Numbered from the stretch's first letter, positions 7,434 to 16,296 are shown. The stretch is DNA of 41,608 bases from Candidatus Poribacteria bacterium (GCA_030748495.1 JASMLX010000054.1:1-41608), one strand, 5' to 3'. Translations and numbers: made by a program. The notes: a model not told the origin generated them from the letters alone.

Positions 7434-9692
7434 ATGCCAAGACCTAATTTTTCTTATTTGCTAACCCAGACCCTGGTGGTTCTGATTTTATTTATACCTG
7501 CAACTTGGGCACACGATGATGGGCTAGGAGACCACGTGCTGCAGGCTTACCGTTTGGATCAAGAACCGCCACCTGAGATTGATGGTAAACTCGACGATCC
7601 TGTCTGGCGACGGGCTACACCAATCAGCGGATTCATTCAACTTCGACCTGACCGTACCAAACCGGCAACCGAGGATACGGAAGTCCGCCTTGCCTACGAT
7701 ACACACCACCTCTATATCGGTCTGCGATGTTACGATTCCTCTCCAGATCAAATTGTCAATAGGTTAACCCGTCGTGGGGAGATGTGGTCTTCGGACAACA
7801 TCGCTTTTTTTATTGATCCGCATCACGACCACCGAACTGGCTATAAGTTTGCCACAACGCCAAGCGGAGTTCAAAACGACGATTACCGCTACGAAGATAT
7901 ACGGCGAGATAGCAACTGGCGAGGGATTTGGTGGGTTGAGGCTACCGTTGATGAACTGGGCTGGACCGCAGAGTTTAAGATCCCCTTTGCCAACTTCCGT
8001 TTTGCTGAAACCGGGCAACAAGTCTGGGGATTTGATGCTGAACGGGTCAATCGTCGGAAAAGCGAAGTTACCGTTTGGAAGCAGTTGACGCAGGCGGGAC
8101 CGGTAACCCGAATGTCAGATCTCGGACATTTGGTTGGATTTCGACAGATTCAAGGAGGAAAGCAGTTCGAGCTATCGCCTTACTTTTTAACTGGAGCCTC
8201 TGACCAGAATCGGCTTAGTCAAACCAGCGGGGGGCTAGATCTACAATATAACCTGGCCGCTTCCTTAAAAACGAACCTGACCTTGAATCCAGATTTCGCT
8301 CAGGTGGAAGCCGACCAGTTGGAGATTAATCTGAGCCGATTCCCAACTCGCTTCCCGGAGCGTCGCCCCTTTTTCGTCGAAGGCAACAGTTTCTTTGAAA
8401 CACCACTGGATCTATTTTTCAGCCGGCGGATCGGGAGTCGCGGCGATATTCTATGGGGCACGAAGATGACGGGCAAAATCGGCCCCTATTCGCTGGGTCT
8501 GCTGAGTAGTCAGACAGGCAATTTCGCCTTGCTAGAGACAGGGCAGACTCAAAAAGAGAAAGAATCCGCTCTGTATTCTGCCATTCGAGCCAAACGGGAC
8601 ATCTTGAAGCGATCCAACGTCGGTTTTTTGATAGCTACCAAAGAGCAGGAGATCGGCTATAGTCGTATTGGCGGAATCGATATGAGTTTGGCGCTGGGGA
8701 AAACCTATTTGATATCGGGTCAGGTCGCACAGAGTTTTAACGCCCAGCGATTGGTGGGCGAATCCGACCAGCCTAACCATTCACCCCAAAATAACGCCTA
8801 TGCTTTGTCCTTTGCCCAACGGAACTATCTGTGGAGCGCCTCCGTTTCAGCCGAACGGATCGAACCGATGTTTGAGATTAACCAGACCGGGTATTTGCGC
8901 AAAGAGGAGAATCGAGGCTGGCAAAGCCTGAATCTGAGAGGGAGCTATGATCCGCCAATAGGCAAGTCTCGCCTTTCCTTTGATACATCGGCGGGGTTGT
9001 CTCAAGGATTATACACCGGCGCTTACTTGGCCAATTGGGGAACGAAACATCCGGAGCTAACCCTCTCGCCCGATTTTCGTCAAGACCTAATCACCTGGAA
9101 CGCGGGCCTGGAAATAGGGATCGATTTTTCCGAGTTGGTTTGGGACGATGTTGGTCTGTTTTACCGTCGAAGAAGGGCTGTTGAATTAACCGATGTTTTT
9201 ATCACCAGCGACTACGGGTTCTTTCTGGAGACCAATAGCGCACTGCCGATTTCAGGGGAACTCGATCTGAGCCAAGGCGATTTCTACAACTTCGCACGCC
9301 AAAGTGTCGGGCAACAACGGCAAATGACGCTAGCCGGTACTTTGAGACCACAAAGTAATTTCACTGTTGAGATCGACGGCAGTTATGCCCAAAGTTTGGC
9401 TGCACCTGGGAAAATTGACGGGCGCTTTCTGGCCAGTTCTCTCCGTCTGACCTACCTATTTCGCCGCAATCTGTTTCTGAGAGTCTTCGGGCAGGTCGGC
9501 CGGGAAAGGACAAATTACGACCGGATCCAAAGTCAGAAAGATTATCTGGTCAGCCTGCTGTTCGGTTGGGAGTATAAACCGAAAAGCCACCTTTTCCTGG
9601 CTTACAACGAAGACTGGCAAACCGAGAAAGGGGTCATGAAACTGGGGAATAGGGTCGCAGTGCTAAAAGTTTCCTACCTTTGGAACCTTTAA
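7434..9692 (+). CDS. CBM9-like domain plus DUF5916 outer-membrane beta-barrel-type protein
   Basis: 752 residues. The signal peptide is at ~1-26 (hydrophobic run ending ATWA, then HDDGLGDH). Residues ~35-230 form a carbohydrate-binding family 9-like sandwich (PPEIDGKLDDPVWRRATPI, LAYDTHHLYIGLRCYD, NIAFFIDPHHDHRTGYKF, GWTAEFKIPFANFRF). The remainder shows the DUF5916 signature NLTLNPDFAQVEADQLEIN, then RRPFFVEGNSFFE, and long alternating beta-strands ending in an aromatic (VSYLWNL), as expected for an outer-membrane barrel. The family is annotated only as carbohydrate-binding/DUF5916; the function is not established. The gene stands alone, with degraded DNA on both sides. A translation start at 7434 fits the signal peptide, but no strong ribosome-binding site is visible. 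Confidence 0.85.
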   Translation: MPRPNFSYLLTQTLVVLILFIPATWAHDDGLGDHVLQAYRLDQEPPPEIDGKLDDPVWRRATPISGFIQLRPDRTKPATEDTEVRLAYDTHHLYIGLRCYDSSPDQIVNRLTRRGEMWSSDNIAFFIDPHHDHRTGYKFATTPSGVQNDDYRYEDIRRDSNWRGIWWVEATVDELGWTAEFKIPFANFRFAETGQQVWGFDAERVNRRKSEVTVWKQLTQAGPVTRMSDLGHLVGFRQIQGGKQFELSPYFLTGASDQNRLSQTSGGLDLQYNLAASLKTNLTLNPDFAQVEADQLEINLSRFPTRFPERRPFFVEGNSFFETPLDLFFSRRIGSRGDILWGTKMTGKIGPYSLGLLSSQTGNFALLETGQTQKEKESALYSAIRAKRDILKRSNVGFLIATKEQEIGYSRIGGIDMSLALGKTYLISGQVAQSFNAQRLVGESDQPNHSPQNNAYALSFAQRNYLWSASVSAERIEPMFEINQTGYLRKEENRGWQSLNLRGSYDPPIGKSRLSFDTSAGLSQGLYTGAYLANWGTKHPELTLSPDFRQDLITWNAGLEIGIDFSELVWDDVGLFYRRRRAVELTDVFITSDYGFFLETNSALPISGELDLSQGDFYNFARQSVGQQRQMTLAGTLRPQSNFTVEIDGSYAQSLAAPGKIDGRFLASSLRLTYLFRRNLFLRVFGQVGRERTNYDRIQSQKDYLVSLLFGWEYKPKSHLFLAYNEDWQTEKGVMKLGNRVAVLKVSYLWNL

Positions 9693-9754
9693 GATCAGTT
9701 CTGACCGTTGCCCTTATAATCCGTCCTCTCTAAACTAAGTGGTACTCGACCGGA

Positions 9755-9798
9755 AAAAATCGTCCCCTCCGATTTCGGTGGAAATATCGACGATTTTT
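9755..9798. terminator. Inverted repeat, probable bidirectional terminator
   Basis: AAAAATCGTC (9755-9764) pairs perfectly with GACGATTTTT (9789-9798), and a second small palindrome CCGATTTCGG (9769-9778) sits inside. The A-rich left and T-rich right arms would give a T-tract on either strand. It lies ~60 nt after the DUF5916 gene stop and before the end of the minus-strand pseudogene. Confidence 0.5.
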
Positions 9799-9936
9799 AC
9801 ACCGTTTTTGTTCGATAATTTGTTTGGAAAGTCGTATTGTGCCTGAATAGTCGAGACACCATCGAACTGCTCCAATTTGATGGAGGGAAACGGCCGGACA
9901 CCCTAGCCGGGACCAACAAGCTGGTAGGATATGGTC

Positions 9937-11137
9937 TTACAGTAGCGGTGCGAAACTATCGGGCAGTTCGACGTCGTCTGTCCGATGGGATGGAGAAACG
10001 GTCAGGGACTGTATTTTACCTTCCCGGTAAACGCCTTCGATCGTGGTATTGTAGGGAGCGTGTAATCTTGTGTTCTCGATGGGCGAAGGTTCGCCGCCCT
10101 ATTTCCAGGTCGTCCTTACCCAGCATATGGACCCGATAAGGAAAAATGGAGTACAGTTCCGGGTTTTCCATATTCGCCTTTTGGGAATAGAACTGCGCAG
10201 GTGCCATGATTGTCTGTCCATCCACCTGCCGTGTGGGTATCGGTGGTAATTCCTGCAGTAGACGCTGCCAGTCCTAGTGTTGTTGGCACGCAGTCAGATG
10301 TTCAGGCAGTGCCAGCATCCGCTTCACAACGGATTGAATACCAGCGATTTCCGGTAACGGATTTACTGCCTGATGATAGGTTTCCAGAGACTTGGCCAGA
10401 TCAAAGCAAATCACCCCCTCTTCATCATGCTCCCAGTGGCAGTAGTAGTACTTGGTGGATAAAGGCTTCGTCCTGTGTGGGCGTGATAATCCAGCAGCAT
10501 CATGGCGAGTTCCAGACTGCTAGACCAGTAATAGCGGATGTAGGAGTTGAGCGTCCAACCGTTGTCCCTCCCCTCTCGATCTCGGCCGTAATCCGAATCG
10601 TTATATGTGCCCCAAAAATACTGGGTTTCCGGATAAAAAGCCCCGGCGTGATTATAGTATACTCGGGTCCGTTCCTTGACCAGGGACAGGATGTTCAGAA
10701 ACCGGAACGTCGATATCAGGTTCCCCTGAGTTAGCCATTAGGCCGTAAGCGGAGTGGATTGCGGGGTTGTCCTGCAATTGTTCGGGAACTGCCGCGCTAG
10801 ATTTCCAAGCTGGCTCCGATCACGATTTGTCCCAGCCGGAGTTGGGGTTCCTGCCGAAATGGTGCATCGTTGACAAAGGGCTTGGGTGAGCGCTTTATCC
10901 ACAGACGGCCGAGTTTAAGCAGACGGCCATTTTGCCGATGTAGAACAACAGGTCATCGTTGGGTTCGACCCAGACATTGAGGCCAATGTCCCCGTTACTG
11001 ATCAGCATCGATCCCGACGAATCAGCACTTGGCGAATTCCAGGTGACGTTGTACTTTTGCAATGGATCTTTCTTTTCTGACCCTGCAGTTGATAAGACCG
11101 TTGGGAAGTGAGTTGTAAAAATGTTCAGGTAAGGCAT
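9937..11137 (-). pseudogene. Degraded DUF5703-family (glycoside-hydrolase-like) protein gene
   Basis: Minus-strand reading begins at ATG 11137. The first ~70 codons contain KYNVTWNSPSADSSGSMLIS then NGDIGLNVWVEPNDDLLFYI, the DUF5703 N-terminal domain. The frame then shifts (KLGRLWIKRSPKPFVNDAPF), and later frames give AFYPETQYFWGTYNDSDYGR, YIRYYWSSSLELAMMLLDYH, ETYHQAVNPLPEIAGIQ and VDGQTIMAPAQFYSQKANME, then NPELYSIFPYR. At the end RRTFAHREHK is fused, with a frame change, to LHAPYNTTIEGVYREGK and LTVSPSHRTDDVELP, which belong much further along in intact relatives. Two or more large internal deletions and multiple frameshifts make it non-functional. Intact relatives are secreted or cytoplasmic carbohydrate-active-like proteins of 700-800 residues. 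Confidence 0.7.
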
Positions 11138-11179
11138 AAATTACCAATTACCTCCGGCTTATAACCTTTATCTCCTTGT

Positions 11180-12041
11180 CTATAGTTTAGCATCAATTAG
11201 TACTTGGATAAAATCCGTACCTTTATAGGTTTCGTGGGAAGGATGATAAAATCCCAATAAATCTGCGCTATCGGTCCAATTAGCGCCAACTGGCACGTGG
11301 GTGAAATTTGCACCAACTGCTTCAGCAAAATAATTTGGATAAGGCTAGTTTTCCCTGAACCCGATGAGCTTGCTAATATCACTAACGTATCTGTTTTTAA
11401 ACGATTGTAAAAATTGACAATTGTATTATCGGTCGAAATCAAGATCTTTACTTTTTAGGTATTGATCAACTACATCAATTAATTCTTGCTCGTTTGAAAA
11501 ACTTGAAAATTCACTTTGGTTTTGGGGATTAAGTTGGAGATAAACCAAATGATGATAGTTTTTCTTTATATTTCATGCTTCTGTTGCTTAAACGTAGCAT
11601 GCTGAGCTTTTTCTCTTTCATCCAACTTTTGTTCTCGTTCATCTAAGGATTGTTGCCCGTCAGATTGTAGTAACCCTGTCTTCTGAATTGTTTTTTCTCT
11701 GGTCTCCAGTTCTTTGTGTTTCTGCTCGTGAATTGAGTACTTCTCTAGAAGTATTTTTTCCTCTTTTTTCGTTTTTTCAGCCACAACTTGGTTAATTGAT
11801 AATTTTTCTTCTCTGGCTGATTCTTTTTTCTTTTCGAGTTCTGCTATCTGCTTTTTGTAAGACCTTTCTTTAAGGGTAAAATCACGTTCCTTATCCGTCA
11901 TCCTAGCTCTGAGATTATCTTCAGCTTTTTTGTGTGTCTCCTTTTAATTTCCTTCGCATAGCCATCCAATGCCCATGTAGCACCAAGGAGCGGAATAATA
12001 CACTCTAAATTGGCATCCTTAAGACTAACAAGATAGGCCAT
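11180..12041 (-). pseudogene. Degraded coiled-coil McrB-like AAA+ ATPase gene
   Basis: Minus strand from ATG 12041 (MAYLVSLKDANLECIIPLLG). After a shift comes a long charged coiled coil (~12.0-11.57 kb; heptad-like runs of E, K and Q). After further breaks come LIDVVDQYLKSKDLDFDR, NTIVNFYNRLKTDTLVILAS with the Walker A SSGSGKTSL, and in yet another frame NYFAEAVGANFTHVPVGANW followed by TDSADLLGFYHPSHETYKG. The WTDxxDLLGfynP motif after a Walker A is the hallmark of McrB/AAA_5-type GTPases/ATPases of type IV restriction and related defence proteins. The gene stops (TAG 11180-11182) before any Walker B motif, and at least three frameshifts are needed. It is a dead, 3'-truncated gene that probably once belonged to a defence locus; no McrC-like nuclease is nearby. 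Confidence 0.65.
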
Positions 12042-12156
12042 TTAAGGTTTCACGTGATATTATCTAGTAAATTTTCGATTTCTGTAATCTTTTTAACAGA
12101 TTAGTCGAATTAGAGCGCTGCTAAACCACAATTACTGCCTTGACCCTTTCGGGGGT

Positions 12157-12185
12157 TTGACTTGCATCAGTATAGTCGATATGCT
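12157..12185 (+). promoter_or_regulatory. Probable sigma70-type promoter of infC-rpmI-rplT
   Basis: TTGACT at 12157-12162 and TATGCT at 12180-12185 are separated by 17 bp, close to the sigma70 consensus. It lies ~100 nt upstream of the probable infC start and faces the operon, leaving a leader long enough for translational control. Confidence 0.5.
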
Positions 12186-12290
12186 AGAATACGGTGCTTC
12201 GCCTGGATCTTGGATTATTAGGTGAAATCAACTCCGGTAAGCCAAGCACTTGAATAACTGGGTAGCCAGTTTTGATGGGGGTATTAGGAA

Positions 12291-12848
12291 ATTTATAGAG
12301 GTCGAAGGCCAAACCAAAGTCAGCAGAGGGGGAAACCGGGTAATCGTATTAATCGGTCGATTCGGGCACCTGAGATTCGCCTGATAGGATCCGATAACCA
12401 ACAAGCCGGTATTGTACAACCGAGGGACGCACTTAAGATTGCCGAAGCTGAAGGGTTGGATCTGGTTGAAATTGCGCCCAACGCGGATCCGCCTGTCTGT
12501 AAAATCATGGACTACGGCAAATTCCAATACGAGAAGAGTAAAAAAGAGAAGGAATCCAAGAAGAAACAGACTAAAATTGTCGTCAAGGAGATTAAGTTTC
12601 CACTGGGTATCAGCGACCACGATTACGAATACCGTATGCTTCGAGCCAAGGAGGAGTTTCTGGAGAAGCGGTTTAAGGTTCGAGCCACCGTCACTTTCCG
12701 AGGTCGGCAAATGGCTCATACTCATCTCGGGCGTGATTTACTCTTAAAATTGACGGAAGATCTGAGTGAGATTGCGGATGTCGAACTCGAACCACGGATG
12801 GAAGCTCGTTCGATGTTCACCGTTTTTACCCCGAAACCGAACAAGTAA
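12291..12848 (+). CDS. infC: Translation initiation factor IF-3 (probable AUU start)
   Basis: 185 residues if started at ATT 12291. The frame is closed by TAG at 12285-12287. Between there and residue ~55 it contains no ATG, GTG or TTG, although homology clearly begins earlier: NRINRSIRAPEIRLIGSDNQ is the IF3 N-domain start. ATT 12291 is preceded by GGGGG (12277-12281, 9-nt spacing), which can pair with the 16S anti-SD with one G-U, and it yields a basic tail YRGRRPNQSQQRG like other IF3s. The C-domain is complete (VKEIKFPLGISDHDYEYRML, FRGRQMAHTHLGRDLL). IF3 checks start-codon fidelity on the 30S subunit; AUU starts for infC, autoregulated by IF3, are established in enterobacteria. First gene of infC-rpmI-rplT. 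Conservatively annotated starts (TTG 12456) would cut off the N-domain. Confidence 0.88.
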   Translation: MYRGRRPNQSQQRGKPGNRINRSIRAPEIRLIGSDNQQAGIVQPRDALKIAEAEGLDLVEIAPNADPPVCKIMDYGKFQYEKSKKEKESKKKQTKIVVKEIKFPLGISDHDYEYRMLRAKEEFLEKRFKVRATVTFRGRQMAHTHLGRDLLLKLTEDLSEIADVELEPRMEARSMFTVFTPKPNK

Positions 12849-12905
12849 GTTTTATTCCAACGTTGAACCAGGAAATATCTCTGAAAGCGGAAAGATTCTC
12901 ATCTT

Positions 12906-13100
12906 ATGCCAAAAATGAAAACCCATAGAGGGGCAGCTAAACGTTTGAAATACACCGGAACAGGGAAAATCCGACGCCGAAAAGCCTATGTTGGGCATCT
13001 GTTTTTATCCAAATCGTCAAAACGGAAACGCCGATTGCGTCAGAGCACGATTGTTGACCCGTCCAACGAAAAACGAATTCGCCGGCTCTTACCACGTTAG
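12906..13100 (+). CDS. rpmI: 50S ribosomal protein L35
   Basis: 64 residues, the standard length. It begins [20 protein letters not shown] and is strongly basic ([23 protein letters not shown]), a textbook bL35. It sits 57 nt after infC and 33 nt before rplT in the canonical infC-rpmI-rplT order. The Shine-Dalgarno is weak (GGAAAG about 11 nt upstream). Confidence 0.95.
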   Translation: MPKMKTHRGAAKRLKYTGTGKIRRRKAYVGHLFLSKSSKRKRRLRQSTIVDPSNEKRIRRLLPR

Positions 13101-13133
13101 TTCTAACAGTAAAGATTTTGGAGTACTCACCAT

Positions 13134-13481
13134 ATGCCAAGAGTTAAAACAGGTAGTAAACGAAGACAGAAGAGAAAAAAGCTCCTCAAGTTGACGAAGG
13201 GATTTCGTGGCGGGCGTAAAAATCTTCGTCGGACGGCAATGGATGCCGTTGATAAAGCTCTCAATTATGCCTACGCCCATCGACGTACCCGTAAGCGTCA
13301 GTTCAGACAGTTGTGGATTACTCGGATCAATGCTGCCGCTAGAGTTTACGGACTCTCCTACAGTCGCCTAATTCATGGACTCAACCAAGCTGGTGTCCAA
13401 CTCAACCGTAAGGTACTAGCCGATCTGGCCGTCAACGATGAAGCTGCCTTTGCCGAGATCGTCTCTATCGCTAAAGGATAA
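13134..13481 (+). CDS. rplT: 50S ribosomal protein L20
   Basis: 115 residues, full length. [57 protein letters not shown] and [18 protein letters not shown] are the diagnostic bL20 blocks. GGAG about 8 nt upstream supports the ATG. Last gene of the operon, followed by a hairpin-plus-T-run terminator. In other bacteria L20 represses its own operon through an mRNA leader; I did not find a clear L20 target structure here. Confidence 0.96.
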   Translation: MPRVKTGSKRRQKRKKLLKLTKGFRGGRKNLRRTAMDAVDKALNYAYAHRRTRKRQFRQLWITRINAAARVYGLSYSRLIHGLNQAGVQLNRKVLADLAVNDEAAFAEIVSIAKG

Positions 13482-13553
13482 CCAATGTAGCTCTCTACTT
13501 ACTTAGTAGCAGCGCGGTTCAACCCACCATTCTTGGTTTTACCGCTTCCAGGT

Positions 13554-13586
13554 CTACTGATTTGCAAAGGTCAGTGGGCTTTTTTT
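13554..13586 (+). terminator. Rho-independent terminator after rplT
   Basis: CTACTGA (13554-13560) pairs with TCAGTGG (13571-13577) with one G-U, around a ten-base loop, and is followed by GCTTTTTTT. It lies 73 nt after the rplT stop and just before the Shine-Dalgarno of the next gene, so it separates the ribosomal operon from the sugar-isomerase cluster. Confidence 0.75.
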
Positions 13587-13613
13587 ATCTCTCGATTTTA
13601 AGGAGTAATGATT

Positions 13614-14357
13614 ATGAGTCAAATTCCCGTCGGTCTCCAGATGTATACGGTTCGGGATGCCTGCGAAAAAGATTTTGTCGGAGCCCTAAAACAAGTGGCT
13701 GAGATCGGTTACCAAGGGGTTGAATTAGCTGGCACTTATGATCTGCCCGCAGACGAGCTAAGGGATGTTTTGACTGATTTGAATCTGCAATGTGCCGGTA
13801 GTCATGTCGGATACAATGATCTGGAGCAGGCCATCGCCTACCATCTGACTCTCGGTTGCCCCAGATTCGGTAGCTCTTCCATGTCACCTGAAGGTCTACC
13901 TAAAGATACTGACAGTATGACTGCTGCGGTGGCTTACATGAACCAAGTCGGGCAAACGTGTGCCGACCAAGGCATTCTAATCTATTTCCATAACCATGCA
14001 GGTGAATTCGCTCAAATTGATGGCAAATACATCTTGGATTTACTCTACCAACAGACAGACCCAAAACTAGTCCTAGCTCAAATTGATGTCTTTTGGGTTC
14101 AGTATGCGGGTGTGGATCCTGCTGCTTACTTACGAAAATACCCCAATCGCAGTCCGCTGTTGCATATCAAAGACATGACACCAGATCGTGATTTTGCCGA
14201 AGTTGGCAACGGAGTACTAGACTGGGACGATATTTTCGCCGCTGCCACAGAGGTCAACACTAGCTGGTATATCGTTGAACAAGACCGATGTCATCACCCA
14301 TCGATAGAGAGTGCCGAAATTAGTTTTAATTTTCTCCGCTCCAGAGGCATGGCCTAA
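13614..14357 (+). CDS. Sugar phosphate isomerase/epimerase-like TIM-barrel protein
   Basis: 247 residues from ATG 13614, which is 8 nt after AAGGAG; the ATG at 13608 is only 2 nt from that site and is unlikely. Xylose-isomerase-like (AP endonuclease 2-type) barrel: VGLQMYTVRDA at strand 1, GYQGVELAG with the first metal-ligand Glu, IYFHNHAGEF, LAQIDVFWV with a metal Asp, LLHIKDMT with a metal His, and the final WYIVEQDRC Glu. Members bind a divalent metal and isomerise or epimerise ketoses, inositols or related sugars; the substrate is unknown. First gene of a five-gene plus-strand cluster, and a distant paralogue of the gene at 14538. Confidence 0.85.
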   Translation: MSQIPVGLQMYTVRDACEKDFVGALKQVAEIGYQGVELAGTYDLPADELRDVLTDLNLQCAGSHVGYNDLEQAIAYHLTLGCPRFGSSSMSPEGLPKDTDSMTAAVAYMNQVGQTCADQGILIYFHNHAGEFAQIDGKYILDLLYQQTDPKLVLAQIDVFWVQYAGVDPAAYLRKYPNRSPLLHIKDMTPDRDFAEVGNGVLDWDDIFAAATEVNTSWYIVEQDRCHHPSIESAEISFNFLRSRGMA

Positions 14358-14537
14358 CCAAGACTAAAACCTTTAGTTAGTGTACATTGGATATCTCGCT
14401 TGAGGGCGAAGAGAAAACAGGCTGGGATCTACTGCAACTGCTTCTAAATAACGGTTGTCATGGCCTCTTTCCTATGGTATGCTATCTTCGTTATTTGAAC
14501 CCACCTGAGGGGAAACAATGGGAACCTGGACAAAATT

Positions 14538-15329
14538 ATGAAAGTCGGGTTATGTACAATCGCTTTTCAGGATCGGCCGCTAGAAGAGGTCATTGCTATC
14601 GCGTCAGACTACGGTTTCGATGGGGTTGAGATTTGGGGCAAACCACCACACATACCAGAAGTATACGACGCCGAGTACGTTGAAAAAATCCGCAACCTCG
14701 TTTTGGCAAAGGGGCTAGAGGTATCTGCCTTTGGTTCTTATGTTCATCCATTGATGCCGCTGCACCAAAAGCATTTTGAGGCCGCTGCCAAAATTGCGCA
14801 AGGGCTAGGAACTAAACTGTTGCGGATTTGGTCCAGAGGTGGTGCATCAAAAGCCATCTTATCGACAGATAAAAGATCTCTCTTTTTCAGGCTAGCTACA
14901 TTGTCTCAATGGGCGCAGTTTCGTGATCTGACACTCGGTCTCGAGATGCATAATAACAACTTTACAGACTCGGTAGACACCATTTTAGAACTTTTTGACT
15001 ACGTTAAATCACCTGCCCTAAAAACCTATTTCCAGCCTTCCTTTCGTCCCGATGCTGATGATCCGGTCGAGGCTGTTGAACGGTTAGAAGGACAAATTGT
15101 CAATGTTCATGCCCAAAATGCCGACGAAAACCGAAATGGTTGCGCTATTGCTGATGGGGTGGTCGATTATACAGAAGTAGTGCAGAAATTGGCTGACACC
15201 GGATATGACGGTTATCTGGAAGTTGAGTTTGTCCACGGCGAAGATAAACTCGGTACACTACAAAGAGATCGCGATTTTCTAGCTAGTTTGATTGAAACCA
15301 TCGAGTTCTCGCAGAACGATGTAATCTAA
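14538..15329 (+). CDS. Second sugar phosphate isomerase/epimerase-like TIM-barrel protein
   Basis: 263 residues. MKVGLCTIAFQDRPLEEVI, then YGFDGVEIWGKPPHI (Glu ligand), LTLGLEMHNNNFTDS, LKTYFQPSFRPDADD, IVNVHAQNAD (His) and YDGYLEVEFV (Glu) trace the xylose-isomerase-like barrel. At strand 6 the usual H-x-D/D-x-x-H pattern is changed (YFQPSF), so metal binding may differ from the upstream paralogue. It is 180 nt after the first isomerase and 26 nt before the cysteine-synthase-family gene. No strong ribosome-binding site is visible. Likely cytoplasmic; substrate unknown. Confidence 0.83.
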   Translation: MKVGLCTIAFQDRPLEEVIAIASDYGFDGVEIWGKPPHIPEVYDAEYVEKIRNLVLAKGLEVSAFGSYVHPLMPLHQKHFEAAAKIAQGLGTKLLRIWSRGGASKAILSTDKRSLFFRLATLSQWAQFRDLTLGLEMHNNNFTDSVDTILELFDYVKSPALKTYFQPSFRPDADDPVEAVERLEGQIVNVHAQNADENRNGCAIADGVVDYTEVVQKLADTGYDGYLEVEFVHGEDKLGTLQRDRDFLASLIETIEFSQNDVI

Positions 15330-15355
15330 CTAATGAAAAGCAAGAGTTGGTAATA

Positions 15356-16279
15356 ATGGCGAACGCTCAGACATTTGACCTCTCTCCCTACCCCATCCTT
15401 CAGCAGATTGGTAATACGCCACTGGTTAAGATTGATCTTTTTGCCGACCAATTTCCAGAAGTCGAAGTCTACGCTAAAGCGGAGATGTTCAATCCGGGCG
15501 GATCTGTCAAAGATCGGCCCGTTCTGAGGATGCTGACACAAGCAGTGATGGACGGTGATCTGACACCAGATAAGGCAGTTTTAGATTCCAGTTCAGGTAA
15601 TGCTGGTATCGCTTACGCGATGATCGGTGCGGTTCTGGGTTATCAAGTTGAATTGGTCATCCCTGAAAATGCCAGTGAAGAAAGAAAAAAGCGGATTCAA
15701 GCCCATAATGCCAACATCGTTTTCACCGATGCTGTCCATGGCTACGACGAAGCCTTAAGGGAAGTCCATCGCCGATACGAAGCTTTACCTGAAAAGTATT
15801 TTATGGCTGACCAGTACAAAAACCATCATAACTGGCGGGCTCATTTTGAGACTACTGCGGTTGAGATTCTGGATCAAACCGACCGGACAGTAACCCATTT
15901 TGTAGCTGGTGTAGGGACTGGCGGTACTATTACTGGTGTTGGTCGAAGGCTAAAAGAATTTAACCAAGACATCCGAATCTGCTGTATTGCACCTGACGAT
16001 TTCCCCGGCATCGAAGGGTTAAAACCGATGGGCCACCCAGAGGATATCGTACCTGAGATCTATGACGATAGCGTAGTTGATATGAAACTCCCCGTCACGA
16101 TTGACGATGCCTATAGGATGTGCAACAAACTGGCAGAACGAGGTTGGTTTGTTGGCCAATCTTCTGGCGCTTATCTAGAAGGGGTCTATCAAGTAGCTAA
16201 GCAGATTAAAAGAGGCCGAATTGTCACCATCTTCTGTGATCTTGGTGAACGCTATTTCAGCACTCGGTTATGGGACTAA
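15356..16279 (+). CDS. PLP-dependent cysteine synthase/cystathionine beta-synthase family enzyme
   Basis: 307 residues from ATG 15356; a TTG nine bases upstream is also in frame but less likely. Fold-type II PLP enzyme: IGNTPLVKID, then FNPGGSVKDRP with the Schiff-base Lys52, the substrate loop SSSGNAGIAYAM, ENASEERKKRIQ, the phosphate-cup glycines VAGVGTGGTITGVGRRL, and GQSSGAYLEGV with the pyridine-N Ser. It catalyses beta-replacement on an activated serine (O-acetyl- or O-phosphoserine) by sulfide or another thiol. It lacks the CBS pair, so it is CysK/CysM-like. The next gene, DUF1015, follows after 17 nt. Confidence 0.88.
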   Translation: MANAQTFDLSPYPILQQIGNTPLVKIDLFADQFPEVEVYAKAEMFNPGGSVKDRPVLRMLTQAVMDGDLTPDKAVLDSSSGNAGIAYAMIGAVLGYQVELVIPENASEERKKRIQAHNANIVFTDAVHGYDEALREVHRRYEALPEKYFMADQYKNHHNWRAHFETTAVEILDQTDRTVTHFVAGVGTGGTITGVGRRLKEFNQDIRICCIAPDDFPGIEGLKPMGHPEDIVPEIYDDSVVDMKLPVTIDDAYRMCNKLAERGWFVGQSSGAYLEGVYQVAKQIKRGRIVTIFCDLGERYFSTRLWD

Positions 16280-16296
16280 GCTAAAAGAGACGGTTT

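Noticed and set aside
9837..10139. Plus-strand frame of ~100 codons
   Set aside because: It lies antisense to readable DUF5703 segments (EGVYREGK, RRTFAHRE) and has no motif of its own.
10210..10734. Plus-strand frame of ~174 codons
   Set aside because: It is antisense to the DUF5703 remnant (YIRYYWSSSLELAMMLLD, FWGTYNDSDYGRDRE), which carries the recognisable family signal.
12100..12290. L20-type autoregulatory leader upstream of infC
   Set aside because: The leader is long enough, but I could not fold a convincing L20 target or an attenuator by eye.
12228..12725. Long minus-strand open frame opposite infC
   Set aside because: It is the antisense shadow of IF3, which has clear homology along its whole length.
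14387..14629. Plus-strand 80-codon frame between the two isomerases
   Set aside because: It overlaps the beginning of the second isomerase in another frame and lacks a ribosome-binding site or family motif.
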